Source: JAIXWP01 sp046309775 (GTDB lineage Bacteria > Bacteroidota > Bacteroidia > Flavobacteriales_D > Sanyastnellaceae). From it: 64,000 nt of DNA. Shown here piece by piece: positions 51,673 through 60,807 of the stretch. The notes under the pieces were generated by a model. It was given only the letters and a program-made list of their open reading frames with translations. It did not search any database and was not told the origin of the DNA. Location of the stretch: contig JBKCOM010000161.1 of the NCBI GenBank assembly GCA_046309775.1, forward strand, positions 7,278 to 71,277. The letters are read 5' to 3'. A program made the translations under genes and the position numbers. Numbering within the stretch: position 1 is the first letter of the stretch; each line of letters begins with the position of its first letter.

Positions 51673-54600
51673 ATGAAACATTTTATTATTGCCGCGTGGC
51701 TGCTGCTTTTGGGCCATGCGTCATGGTCACAATTCAATGTGACTTTTCGAGTCGACATGAATAATGTCACACAACCATTTACTTCCCCTCAGGTTAGCGG
51801 TACTTTCAACAACTGGTGTGGAGGTTGCGCGCCAATGTCTGATGGTGATGGCGACGGTATTTGGGAATTAATAATTCCTCTAAACGCTGGAACATACGAA
51901 TACAAATTCAACGCAGACAGTTGGGCTATTTCTGAAAACCTAATACCTGGCGCTCCATGCACTGTAACTAATGGTGGTTTTACAAATCGCAGCTTGAACG
52001 TAACGGGCGATGTTGTGCTTGATGCCGTTTGCTGGGGAGCTTGCGTTGGATGTAATGTTGTAGTTCCTAATTATAATGTCACCTTCCGTGTAGACATGAA
52101 CAACGTAACACAACCATTTACACTTCCCAATTTGAATGGAACATTCAACAACTGGTGTGGAGCATGCGCTCCAATGTCTGATGGTGATGGCGACGGTATT
52201 TGGGAGTTAGTTGTGGCACTTCCTGCTGGTAGTTATGAATATAAATTCTCTGCCGATGGCTGGATTATTCAAGAAAACCTAACTCCTGGATCACCATGCA
52301 CCATTACAGTTGGTCCGTTTACGAACCGTACCTTGAACGTTACTGGAGACGTGGTATTGGATCCTGTTTGTTGGGGTTCTTGTGTAACCTGTGGAACGGT
52401 GGTACCCCAACATGATGTTACCTTCAGAGTGGATATGAACAACGTCACTCAAGCTTTTACCACTCCAGAGGTGAATGGTACTTTTAATGACTGGTGTGGT
52501 GGTTGCGCCCCGATGACAGACGCCGATGGTGATGGTATTTGGGAGCTTACGGTAACACTCGATGAAGGATTGCATGAATACAAGTTTGCAGCTGACGGTT
52601 GGAATATTCAAGAGACATTGGCTCAAGGTGCACCATGCACAGTAGGCGGCGCCCCATTTGTCAATCGTTCTTTAAACTTAACAGGCGATGTAGTATTAGA
52701 TCCAGTGTGCTGGGGATCTTGCGTTGCTTGCCCACCGATTTACGACGTGACATTTAGAGTGGACATGAACAATGTCACCCAACCCTTTACCACACCTGAA
52801 GTGAATGGTACATTCAATAACTGGTGTGGAGCTTGCGCCCCAATGTCTGATCCAGATGGAGACGGTATTTGGGAACTTGTGATCGGACTGCCAGCAGGAT
52901 CTTATGAATATAAGTTCTCTGCGGACGGATTCAACATACAAGAAAGCTTAAATCCAGGACTTCCATGTACTGTCACAAACTTCGGCTTCACTAATCGCAC
53001 ACTTACTGTAAGCGATGACGTAGTGCTCAACACAGTATGCTACGGTGCTTGCGTTGGTTGTGATCAGGTAATACCTGAATATGACATCACCTTTAGAGTG
53101 AATATGAATAACGTTACTACTCCTTTCACAACACCAGAAGTAAATGGAACATTCAACAACTGGTGTGGTGGATGCGCTCCGATGTCAGACCCAGACGGAG
53201 ACGGAATTTGGGAATTAGTAATTACACTTCAACCAGGCACCTATGAATATAAGTTTGCTGCAGATAACTGGAGCTCACAAGAGACATTGACGCAGGGAGA
53301 TCCATGCACAATCAATGGAGCACCATTTGTGAATCGCTCTCTATCTGTTACTGCCGACGCAGTGCTTGGCGCTGTATGTTGGGGTTCATGTAATGTTGGA
53401 AGTTTATTGCTCTTTGCAGATAACGACGGCGACGGCGTTGGTGCTGGCACAGCTGCGTTATACTGCACAAATCCAGGGGCTGGATATTCAGCTTTAGGAA
53501 CTGACTGTAACGACTCAAATTCTGCCATCTATCCTGGTGCCACAGAAATATGCACCAACACTATTGATGATGATTGTGATGGTTTGATTAACGAAGGTTG
53601 TCCTCCTGTTCCAGTAAACGACAATAGAGCGAGCGCTACTTTGCGCATCTCGGCAGGCTTCCCTGCATGCTCAAATGTGACAGGAAATCTTCTGACTGCT
53701 ACAAATTCACCTGAAGCCATTTCATCTGAACCTATTGGAGCTGGTCAAGATATTTGGTATCGATTTGTCGCTGGTAGTAATGGCGCCCGAATTCAAGCAA
53801 CCTCAGCTGTGAATGACCTTGTGCTGGAGCTACAAACCTCTGCGGGTGCACTTGTAGATACAGAGAACGCCACCGGTGTAGGCGGAGCTGAAATCTTGGT
53901 GGTAAACAACCTTGTTGCTGGTCAAACATACTTCCTTGCAGTTCGCAATTTTAATACTGCTGCTGCTGGTACCTTCACTGTTTGCATGCAGAATCTTGAC
54001 ATGAGCGATCCAGATAATGGCACCACCTTCTCTAGCTTGTGTGGAGCGTTCAAATGTGACTGGAATGGAGCTTCTAATTATACCGTTACATTCGATGACG
54101 GAGTGAATCAATATGTAGGATCGAATGGTGCAAATTCCAACATTCCTTTCTCTACAATGCCTGCTTTGAAATACAACACCACTTATGACGTAACGATTAC
54201 GAGCACATGGGTACTCAACAACGGTGCGGGTGGAAGCCCTACAACTGTAGTTGTTACTTCTCCTGCCTACGAAGTTACTATACTCCAACACGCTCCTGTA
54301 AGCCTTCGTGCAGCAGACCGTTGTCCTACGGCTCGTGCATTGAATGCATTGATTGGAACAGACATTTGGATTTGTGGTACTGGTGCTTGGCAGTGGGAAT
54401 TTGTAGAAGTAAATCCTTCAAACCCATCTGAGGTGATAAGCCCATCGCCGATTGAAATCACCACTTCAAATACTTCGCGCTTCATTCGTGTAAGCCAGAT
54501 CCCTGGTGTTCAGCCTGGAGATCGCTACCGCGTGCGTGTTCGTCCTGTCATTGCTGGAGTGCCAGGTGCATATGCACCTTTCCACCAAGAGTTGTGTGTA

Positions 54601-54930
54601 GCTGGCGGATTGAATATGGAAATATCTGAAGAGCCTGCAGCGAACGTTCGCGAGCGTATGGAGATATCTGAGATTTCTAGTGATTTGCTAGTGTATCCAA
54701 ATCCGAACCGCGGCGAAATGTTCACGCTTCAAGTGGGCGGCTTGGTGAGCGAACAAGTATATGTACGTGTTTTGGACATGATGGGCAAGGAAGTGTACAG
54801 CGCCGGTTATGGCGTCGACGGCATATTGAATGCTACGATTCAAATGGATCGTACGTTGAGTGCTGGTGTTTACATGATCGAGCTTACTGACGGTTCAAAT
54901 CGTATGGTAGAGCGCATGATTGTGGAATAA
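51673..54930 (+). CDS. Large T9SS protein with five Cys-rich CBM48-like repeats
   Basis: 1085 residues. Signal peptide (MKHFIIAAWLLLLGHASWSQ) and five CBM48-like repeats of the same type as at 50538 (about residues 21-570; NNWCGACAPMSDGDGDGIWE and variants). A MopE-like metal-binding segment (FADNDGDGVGAG, GTDCNDSNSAIYPG, EICTNTIDDDCDG), a pre-peptidase-like beta domain, further beta domains, and a T9SS tail (LLVYPNPNRGEMFTLQVG) follow. Likely a multivalent surface glycan binder. Under its own promoter with two operator copies; a terminator follows. Confidence 0.8.
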   Translation: MKHFIIAAWLLLLGHASWSQFNVTFRVDMNNVTQPFTSPQVSGTFNNWCGGCAPMSDGDGDGIWELIIPLNAGTYEYKFNADSWAISENLIPGAPCTVTNGGFTNRSLNVTGDVVLDAVCWGACVGCNVVVPNYNVTFRVDMNNVTQPFTLPNLNGTFNNWCGACAPMSDGDGDGIWELVVALPAGSYEYKFSADGWIIQENLTPGSPCTITVGPFTNRTLNVTGDVVLDPVCWGSCVTCGTVVPQHDVTFRVDMNNVTQAFTTPEVNGTFNDWCGGCAPMTDADGDGIWELTVTLDEGLHEYKFAADGWNIQETLAQGAPCTVGGAPFVNRSLNLTGDVVLDPVCWGSCVACPPIYDVTFRVDMNNVTQPFTTPEVNGTFNNWCGACAPMSDPDGDGIWELVIGLPAGSYEYKFSADGFNIQESLNPGLPCTVTNFGFTNRTLTVSDDVVLNTVCYGACVGCDQVIPEYDITFRVNMNNVTTPFTTPEVNGTFNNWCGGCAPMSDPDGDGIWELVITLQPGTYEYKFAADNWSSQETLTQGDPCTINGAPFVNRSLSVTADAVLGAVCWGSCNVGSLLLFADNDGDGVGAGTAALYCTNPGAGYSALGTDCNDSNSAIYPGATEICTNTIDDDCDGLINEGCPPVPVNDNRASATLRISAGFPACSNVTGNLLTATNSPEAISSEPIGAGQDIWYRFVAGSNGARIQATSAVNDLVLELQTSAGALVDTENATGVGGAEILVVNNLVAGQTYFLAVRNFNTAAAGTFTVCMQNLDMSDPDNGTTFSSLCGAFKCDWNGASNYTVTFDDGVNQYVGSNGANSNIPFSTMPALKYNTTYDVTITSTWVLNNGAGGSPTTVVVTSPAYEVTILQHAPVSLRAADRCPTARALNALIGTDIWICGTGAWQWEFVEVNPSNPSEVISPSPIEITTSNTSRFIRVSQIPGVQPGDRYRVRVRPVIAGVPGAYAPFHQELCVAGGLNMEISEEPAANVRERMEISEISSDLLVYPNPNRGEMFTLQVGGLVSEQVYVRVLDMMGKEVYSAGYGVDGILNATIQMDRTLSAGVYMIELTDGSNRMVERMIVE

Positions 54931-54950
54931 AACAATTTAAGGAAAAGCAG

Positions 54951-54982
54951 AAAGGGCAGGTTTGACACCTGCCCTTTTTTAT
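54951..54982 (+). terminator. Intrinsic terminator after the five-repeat gene
   Basis: Perfect 11-bp stem (AAAGGGCAGGT, 54951-54961; ACCTGCCCTTT, 54967-54977) with a TTGAC loop and a T-run. Confidence 0.9.
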
Positions 54983-54992
54983 TTTTCAAATA

Positions 54993-55026
54993 CTTTTTGT
55001 GTTTTCTACAATAAGTCTTACTTTAG
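54993..55026 (+). promoter_or_regulatory. Promoter with operator 5
   Basis: CTTTTTGTG-TTTTC-TACAATAAG (54993-55015), the reverse orientation of operator 2, lies between -33 TTG (54997-54999) and -7 TACTTTAG (55019-55026). The -7 box is identical to that of operator 2. Confidence 0.75.
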
Positions 55027-55051
55027 TCACTGATAACCCAAACAAACTACA

Positions 55052-57967
55052 ATGAAGAAAACAATTTTACCTTTAATTGCTTTACTTTTTGCGTTCGTTT
55101 CTCAAGGTCAAACTTATGATATCACTTTCCGAGTGGATATGAATAATGTAACCGAGAGCTTTGTAACGCCAGAAGTAAATGGAACTTTTAACACTTGGTG
55201 TGGCGGATGCGCACCAATGAGCGACGCGGATGGAGACGGAATATGGGAACTCACTATTCCTCTAGAAGCTGGATATTATGAATACAAATTTGCTGCTGAC
55301 AGTTGGAATCCACAAGAAAACCTTGTTCCTGGATCTCCTTGCACGGTATCTGCTTTTGGATTTACAAACCGCACGCTTAACGTAACAGCAGATGCAGTGC
55401 TTGATCCCGTATGTTGGGGTTCATGCGATGTATGCGCGCTCACAGACGGTCCCTATGATGTGACCTTCCAAGTGAACATGAACGACGTTACTGTGCCTTT
55501 CACTACTCCAGAAGTAAACGGTGAGTTTAATAACTGGTGCGGTGGATGTGCTCCCATGTCTGATCCTGATGGTGATGGTATTTGGTCATTGACTATTTCT
55601 CTTAATGCAGGTGAGTACGAGTACAAATTCGCTGCCGACAACTGGAATCCACAAGAAGAACTTACTCCTGGATTGCCATGTACAATGACTACTGGCGGTT
55701 TTACAAATCGTGTTGTTACAGTTTCAGAAGACGTGGTGCTTGATCCAGTATGTTGGAACTCTTGCCTCAATTGTGGTGTCCTACCAACCGTCTACGATGT
55801 TACATTCCAAGTGGACATGAGCGACGTAACAGACGCTTATAATATCCCAGAAGTGAATGGAACATTCAACGACTGGTGCGGTGGATGTGCTCCAATGAGC
55901 GATGAAGATGGCGATGGAATTTATCAGCTTACTATCGCCTTGGAAGAAGGAAACTACGAGTACAAGTTTGCTGCAGATTCATGGGCTTTGATTGAGCCAC
56001 TTATGGAAGGTGACGCATGTACAATAAATGGCGCTCCATTTGTCAATCGCACACTTTCATTAAATAGCAATATTACATTGCCCGCTGTATGCTGGGGATC
56101 TTGTTCTCCATGTGAGAGTGATCCAGTTGAAACGGGTATTATCAATTTGACATTCGACGAAGCAGCTTCAATCACTGCATGGACACCTGTTGCAGATGCT
56201 ACTCTCCCTGAAGCTTCTATCGTTTGGAACGACGCAGGTGTTACCACAGGAGCAATGGAAATTTCTGGATCTAATTCTTCTGCTGGAATCGGTCGCGCTT
56301 ACATCTTCCAATATGTGGATGGAAACGTTGACTACCAAGGACAAACCAACGTTCAGTTGTCATTTGATGTGAAGCTTTCTGCTCCACTTAATGGTGCTGC
56401 ATTGCACTTACAAACTGAGCTTGCTTCAACTGGAACTATCAACACATTTGATATCCAAAACGCTGGAGTAAATGCTGACACTTGGACTACTCTTACTTAT
56501 AACTACGAAAACATAGGTGCGGGTAATCTCTTCAGAATCCACTTCAATATCGCAGCTGGTGCTTTCGTAGGCGCGGGCGGTACAGTATTGATCGACAATA
56601 TCCGTGTGCAAGCAATGGGTGATGTAGTATCAGGTTGTACAGATGAAGCTGCCAACAATTATAATCCAGAAGCTACTACAGATGATGGAAGCTGCTTATA
56701 CGACGTTACATTCCATGTGAATATGAGTGAAGTAACAGCTACTTACACCACTGTAAACCTCAACGGAACATTCAACAACTGGTGCGGCGCTTGTACTCCA
56801 ATGAGCGATGAAGATGGCGACGGCGTTTGGTCTGTCACTATTGAACTAGCAGATGGCAACTATGAGTACAAGTTCACTGCCGACGGTTGGGCGAACCAAG
56901 AAGAGTTTACTCCTGGTACCGCTTGTACTGTTACCAACGGTGGCTTTACCAATCGTGCTCTCGCAGTTTCGGGCGCACAGGAATTACCAGTAGTATGTTG
57001 GGCAAGTTGCAATAACTGCGGCTTTGTAGTATCAACCTACAATGTGACGTTCCGCGTGGACATGAGTGATGTGACAGAAGCATACACAACACCAGAAGTG
57101 AATGGTACATTCAACGGATGGTGCGGCGGCTGCGCTCCAATGAGTGATGCTGATGGCGACAACGTATGGGAGCTGGTGATTGCATTGGAAGCTGGCAACT
57201 ATGAATTCAAGTATGCAGCAGATTCTTGGGCCATTCAAGAGGAGTTGACACCTGGTAGTACATGTACTATCACTGTTGGTCCATTCACAAATAGAACACT
57301 CACTGTATCGGAAGATATGGTAATGGATGTTGTATGTTGGGGTGCTTGTCAAGCTTGCGAGAATGTAGTAGAGCCTGTAGACGTAACCTTCATTGTAGAT
57401 ATGAGCCAAGTAACCGAAGCCTTCACTACACCAGAAGTAAACGGAACCTTTAATGGATTCTGCGGTGGTTGTGCTCCTATGAGTGATGCCAACGGTGATG
57501 GTAAGTGGGAACTCGTGATTCCGCTTGTACCAGGTACATATGAGTACAAATTTGCAGCTGACAACTGGGCGATTCAAGAAACTCTTACTCCTGGAAGCTC
57601 ATGTACACTTACTACTGGTGACTTCACCAATCGTGTGATTGTAGTAGAAGCTGCTACCGTATTGCCAGAGGTTTGTTGGTCATCATGCGAGGCATGTTTC
57701 ACCAACGTTAATGAGAATGATCTTTCTGAAGCGATCAGTGTATATCCAAACCCAGCGAACGACATGCTTTTTGTAAATAATACAATAAGCAATGAGAACG
57801 CTATTGTTCGTATGTTCGATATTTCAGGAAAGCTTGTATTTGAGAATCAGAATTTCAATGCAGTAAATAGCACTATCAATACATCAGGATTGAACAATGG
57901 TATTTACACATTACAAGTTGTTGTGAAGGGAGGTGTATTTAACACCAAAGTGGCAATTCGTCACTAA
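55052..57967 (+). CDS. Large T9SS protein with six Cys-rich CBM48-like repeats
   Basis: 971 residues. Signal peptide (MKKTILPLIALLFAFVSQGQ), three CBM48-like repeats, a jelly-roll insert (about 355-540, with IDNIRVQ at its end) and a GCTDEAANNYNPEATTDDGS segment, then three more repeats and a T9SS tail (ISVYPNPANDMLFVNN). The repeats keep NGTFN-x-WCGGCAPM and VCWGSC-x2-C. The insert resembles a CBM of the 4/9/22 type. A third member of the repeat family, under the same kind of promoter. No catalytic site is seen. Confidence 0.8.
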   Translation: MKKTILPLIALLFAFVSQGQTYDITFRVDMNNVTESFVTPEVNGTFNTWCGGCAPMSDADGDGIWELTIPLEAGYYEYKFAADSWNPQENLVPGSPCTVSAFGFTNRTLNVTADAVLDPVCWGSCDVCALTDGPYDVTFQVNMNDVTVPFTTPEVNGEFNNWCGGCAPMSDPDGDGIWSLTISLNAGEYEYKFAADNWNPQEELTPGLPCTMTTGGFTNRVVTVSEDVVLDPVCWNSCLNCGVLPTVYDVTFQVDMSDVTDAYNIPEVNGTFNDWCGGCAPMSDEDGDGIYQLTIALEEGNYEYKFAADSWALIEPLMEGDACTINGAPFVNRTLSLNSNITLPAVCWGSCSPCESDPVETGIINLTFDEAASITAWTPVADATLPEASIVWNDAGVTTGAMEISGSNSSAGIGRAYIFQYVDGNVDYQGQTNVQLSFDVKLSAPLNGAALHLQTELASTGTINTFDIQNAGVNADTWTTLTYNYENIGAGNLFRIHFNIAAGAFVGAGGTVLIDNIRVQAMGDVVSGCTDEAANNYNPEATTDDGSCLYDVTFHVNMSEVTATYTTVNLNGTFNNWCGACTPMSDEDGDGVWSVTIELADGNYEYKFTADGWANQEEFTPGTACTVTNGGFTNRALAVSGAQELPVVCWASCNNCGFVVSTYNVTFRVDMSDVTEAYTTPEVNGTFNGWCGGCAPMSDADGDNVWELVIALEAGNYEFKYAADSWAIQEELTPGSTCTITVGPFTNRTLTVSEDMVMDVVCWGACQACENVVEPVDVTFIVDMSQVTEAFTTPEVNGTFNGFCGGCAPMSDANGDGKWELVIPLVPGTYEYKFAADNWAIQETLTPGSSCTLTTGDFTNRVIVVEAATVLPEVCWSSCEACFTNVNENDLSEAISVYPNPANDMLFVNNTISNENAIVRMFDISGKLVFENQNFNAVNSTINTSGLNNGIYTLQVVVKGGVFNTKVAIRH

Positions 57968-57990
57968 TTGTTTTTAGTAATTAATAGAAA

Positions 57991-58019
57991 AAAGGCAGCC
58001 GCAAGGTTGCCTTTTTTTG
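57991..58019 (+). terminator. Intrinsic terminator after the six-repeat gene
   Basis: A 10-bp stem with one G-T pair (AAAGGCAGCC, 57991-58000; GGTTGCCTTT, 58005-58014), a GCAA tetraloop and a T-run. Confidence 0.9.
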
Positions 58020-58134
58020 TTTACCAATAAATGCTATTCAAGACATGGCTTAATTTTAACCATAAAATATTTACTGTTTTATCAAAATCCGATTATTTTG
58101 GCGACGCCATTTAGCATGCTTTTACCATAACAAA

Positions 58135-59781
58135 ATGAAAAAAATACTATTCTTTGCGCTTATAATTCTATATAACGTTTCGCATTCACAGACAGTTGAT
58201 TTGAAATGGTCCAAGCCCAGTCTGGATAAAAAGAAACAGGTTGGATATTCTGATGTCGTTGAAGGCGAAGGAAAATATCTCTATACTACTACTATCTCCG
58301 GTGAAATAGGATTCACATGGCGTGGAAGAGAAACAGAATCAGCTTACGTTTCCAAATCCGACAACTCCATAATCGCCTATGACCGCGTTACACTGGACGA
58401 AGTAGCGAAAGTCACAATTGTGGGTAAGAATAGTTTATTATCTGAGATGTCGGAGTTTAAAGACTACCTTATGGCCAGAGTATTTTCTACCGATGAAAAA
58501 ATAGTTGTTTTTCTATCTGAGTCCACATTTAATGACAAAGAAAAGGTAGCGGTTTTAGAGCTTACGCCTGATCTCAAGCCAATAGGCGGTCCCAAGGTTA
58601 TTCATGAAGTCAAGTCAAAAAAGAAATACTCTCTTTCCTCAACTCTTGTTCAAAGAAATGCACGCACGGGAAAGTATCTATTAATGAATGAAGAGGAAGG
58701 AGAACAAGGGAATATAAAGATGATGTACGTTGTGTACAATCTCGACTACTCAAAGGCTGATTTGGGAGAAGTAAATCTACCGTTTGTTTGGGACGGTAAT
58801 GCCAGTGCCAATTTTAGGGACTATCAATGGCTTGGTGAAAATTTTGTCATTTTGAATTCTGACGTTAAGGAACATTTTCCAGATGCTCCGAGAAAAAAAC
58901 AATGGGTTTATTACAGTGTTTTCACCGCCGTCAATCTTTCACAAGGCAAAGCTAGCACTTACACATTAAAAAATGATGAACTCAAGTATTCAGGTATTAA
59001 CCTAGAAATAAATGACGACCGAGCCTCTCTGTTAGGATTTTATTCTAACACCAATGAAGAAGGCGAAAATCCGGTATTGAACGGTTTCTTTTCATGTAGT
59101 CTAAACTTAAATACTGGTGAATTCAGCGATATTGCAACAACTGAATTTGATTACGACTTTTACACAAACTTCAAAAACCACTATCCAGATAAAGTCAAGG
59201 GGAACAAGACAGAGATTCCCTATCATTATGTCAATGGAATGCGGATCGAGAAACGTCTTTCTCTGGGTAACAAAACTATTTTGATTTGCAGTATTCAAAA
59301 CAACGAGAAGATCAAGTACTCTAATGGCAATGAGTTAAAGCATTGCGTAAATCGCGGAGTAATCTCTTTCGTACTAAATAGTGAGATGAAAATAGAAAAA
59401 TACAATATCATTCCTAGAGTAGCTAGATATGACTTTCTTCATAATGTGGATGATATGACTGTTGCACAATTATCTTCTGACAGTTATATTATTGTTTATA
59501 GTTCTAATGCCGATCTCAAAGAGGTGAATAAAGAAGGCAAACCAGAATTTCTTGACAGTAAGGTGAATGATAGAATTCTGTACTACGCAGTTATGAACAG
59601 GTCGGGAGAAATGAAAGAAGGTAAGTTTATATGCGACTCTAACCTCTTAAAGACTGAGAAAGAGTTTGCATTTTTACCTTATCAAATGAAAGAAAGTGGC
59701 GGTAAACTCTATATTTTCGGGCTTTATGGTTCTGGTAATAAAGAAAAGGAAATAGCCATTGGAACATTCGAGATAAAATAA
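58135..59781 (+). CDS. Secreted protein of unknown function
   Basis: 548 residues with a signal peptide (MKKILFFALIILYNVSHSQ). The rest is beta-rich and highly charged, with repeated strand-turn patterns (YLYTTTISGEIGFTW, KIVVFLSESTFNDKEKVAVL, KLYIFGLYGSGNKEKEIAI) that could form a propeller. No T9SS tail and no family I recognise. Its stop lies 3 bases from the stop of the convergent GAPDH-like gene, with no terminator between them. Confidence 0.6.
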   Translation: MKKILFFALIILYNVSHSQTVDLKWSKPSLDKKKQVGYSDVVEGEGKYLYTTTISGEIGFTWRGRETESAYVSKSDNSIIAYDRVTLDEVAKVTIVGKNSLLSEMSEFKDYLMARVFSTDEKIVVFLSESTFNDKEKVAVLELTPDLKPIGGPKVIHEVKSKKKYSLSSTLVQRNARTGKYLLMNEEEGEQGNIKMMYVVYNLDYSKADLGEVNLPFVWDGNASANFRDYQWLGENFVILNSDVKEHFPDAPRKKQWVYYSVFTAVNLSQGKASTYTLKNDELKYSGINLEINDDRASLLGFYSNTNEEGENPVLNGFFSCSLNLNTGEFSDIATTEFDYDFYTNFKNHYPDKVKGNKTEIPYHYVNGMRIEKRLSLGNKTILICSIQNNEKIKYSNGNELKHCVNRGVISFVLNSEMKIEKYNIIPRVARYDFLHNVDDMTVAQLSSDSYIIVYSSNADLKEVNKEGKPEFLDSKVNDRILYYAVMNRSGEMKEGKFICDSNLLKTEKEFAFLPYQMKESGGKLYIFGLYGSGNKEKEIAIGTFEIK

Positions 59782-59784
59782 ACC

Positions 59785-60807
59785 CTACCACTCCTTTCTT
59801 ACTATACCTCTTCTAATTTTGTGGAAGACCTGATCTCCGTAAGGCAGGCCTGTTTGCAGTATGTATGCATGAATAGTTGAAAGAAGTGTATTGCCCTCCT
59901 GCGGTATAAATGCCCAGCCTTTTACAACCGTGTTAGCCTTATCAAAAATGATATTGTTATCATTTAAAACGGCATGAGAATATATGCGACCATACGGACT
60001 GTACCTTCTTCCCAATTCGAAAATCACATTACTATCAAACTTCTTAGAGACCGATACATTCCAATTCTCGAGCGCGTTTTTTCTAATCTGAGAAATATCT
60101 GTTTCGCTCTTCAATGAAATACTATAACGCACAGCGTGCATCAGTTGACTCGGCGTTGTGACATCAGAAGATTGAACCTGTAACTCAATATTTCTTGTTC
60201 GAAATAAATTCTTCACATCAATGGCATGATGTGTTCCTGCAATATTATCGAGGTGTCTGGAGAGTACATTACCACTGACCAACCGTTGATGATTACCGAT
60301 ATCTTCGGATCTTCTTACCACAACGAAATCTCCTTCAATAAAATTAGAGAAATCGTTATTCACCATTGTCAGAATAATAGCTGCAATTCCGTGGGTATTA
60401 CAGGATACGATATGGACAAATCTCTCATTTAATACTTGATGATTATTTACATCAGACATAAATGGAATTCCGAATCCCTTTTCACTTCCCTGTGCAGAAC
60501 ATCCTCTTAGCTTGGGTAAACTTGAGTACCAAGGCTTATTCTTCAATCCGATTGAATTCGCATTACAATCAAAAATATAATCTACCTCTTGGATAATGTC
60601 TTCCAATGATCTATATATCCCGCCACTCTTAGAACAAATGATGACCCCTTTTTCAGCAAGAATACTCAACCCTTCTCGATTCCAATCGTGAACTTCAGAA
60701 TTTTTCAAAGCATAAATTGTATCAATACCCAGCAGCTCCTTATAATCAGACAATAGCCCCAGAAGTGTCGTTCCAATATTACCCAAGCCATTTACAAGTA
60801 CCTTCAT
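59785..60807 (-). CDS. Archaeal-type (class II) GAPDH homologue
   Basis: 340 residues. A Rossmann start (VLVNGLGNIGTTLLGLL) and the archaeal GAPDH pattern: catalytic Cys136 in HIVSCNTHG, then VVRRSEDIGNHQ, GTHHAIDVKNL (candidate catalytic His 193/194) and TTPSQLMHAV. Class II GAPDH is the glycolytic enzyme of archaea and is uncommon in Bacteroidota, which use the class I enzyme. Here it lies next to a sugar-phosphate transferase (1-base overlap), which suggests a specialised dehydrogenase or reductase, not glycolysis. Activity and substrate are open. Confidence 0.7.
   Translation of the reverse strand: MKVLVNGLGNIGTTLLGLLSDYKELLGIDTIYALKNSEVHDWNREGLSILAEKGVIICSKSGGIYRSLEDIIQEVDYIFDCNANSIGLKNKPWYSSLPKLRGCSAQGSEKGFGIPFMSDVNNHQVLNERFVHIVSCNTHGIAAIILTMVNNDFSNFIEGDFVVVRRSEDIGNHQRLVSGNVLSRHLDNIAGTHHAIDVKNLFRTRNIELQVQSSDVTTPSQLMHAVRYSISLKSETDISQIRKNALENWNVSVSKKFDSNVIFELGRRYSPYGRIYSHAVLNDNNIIFDKANTVVKGWAFIPQEGNTLLSTIHAYILQTGLPYGDQVFHKIRRGIVRKEW

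Noticed and set aside
52291..57577. Long antisense frames with repeated CTIHF-type segments
   Set aside because: Mirror images of the CBM repeats; open only because of the repeat codon use.
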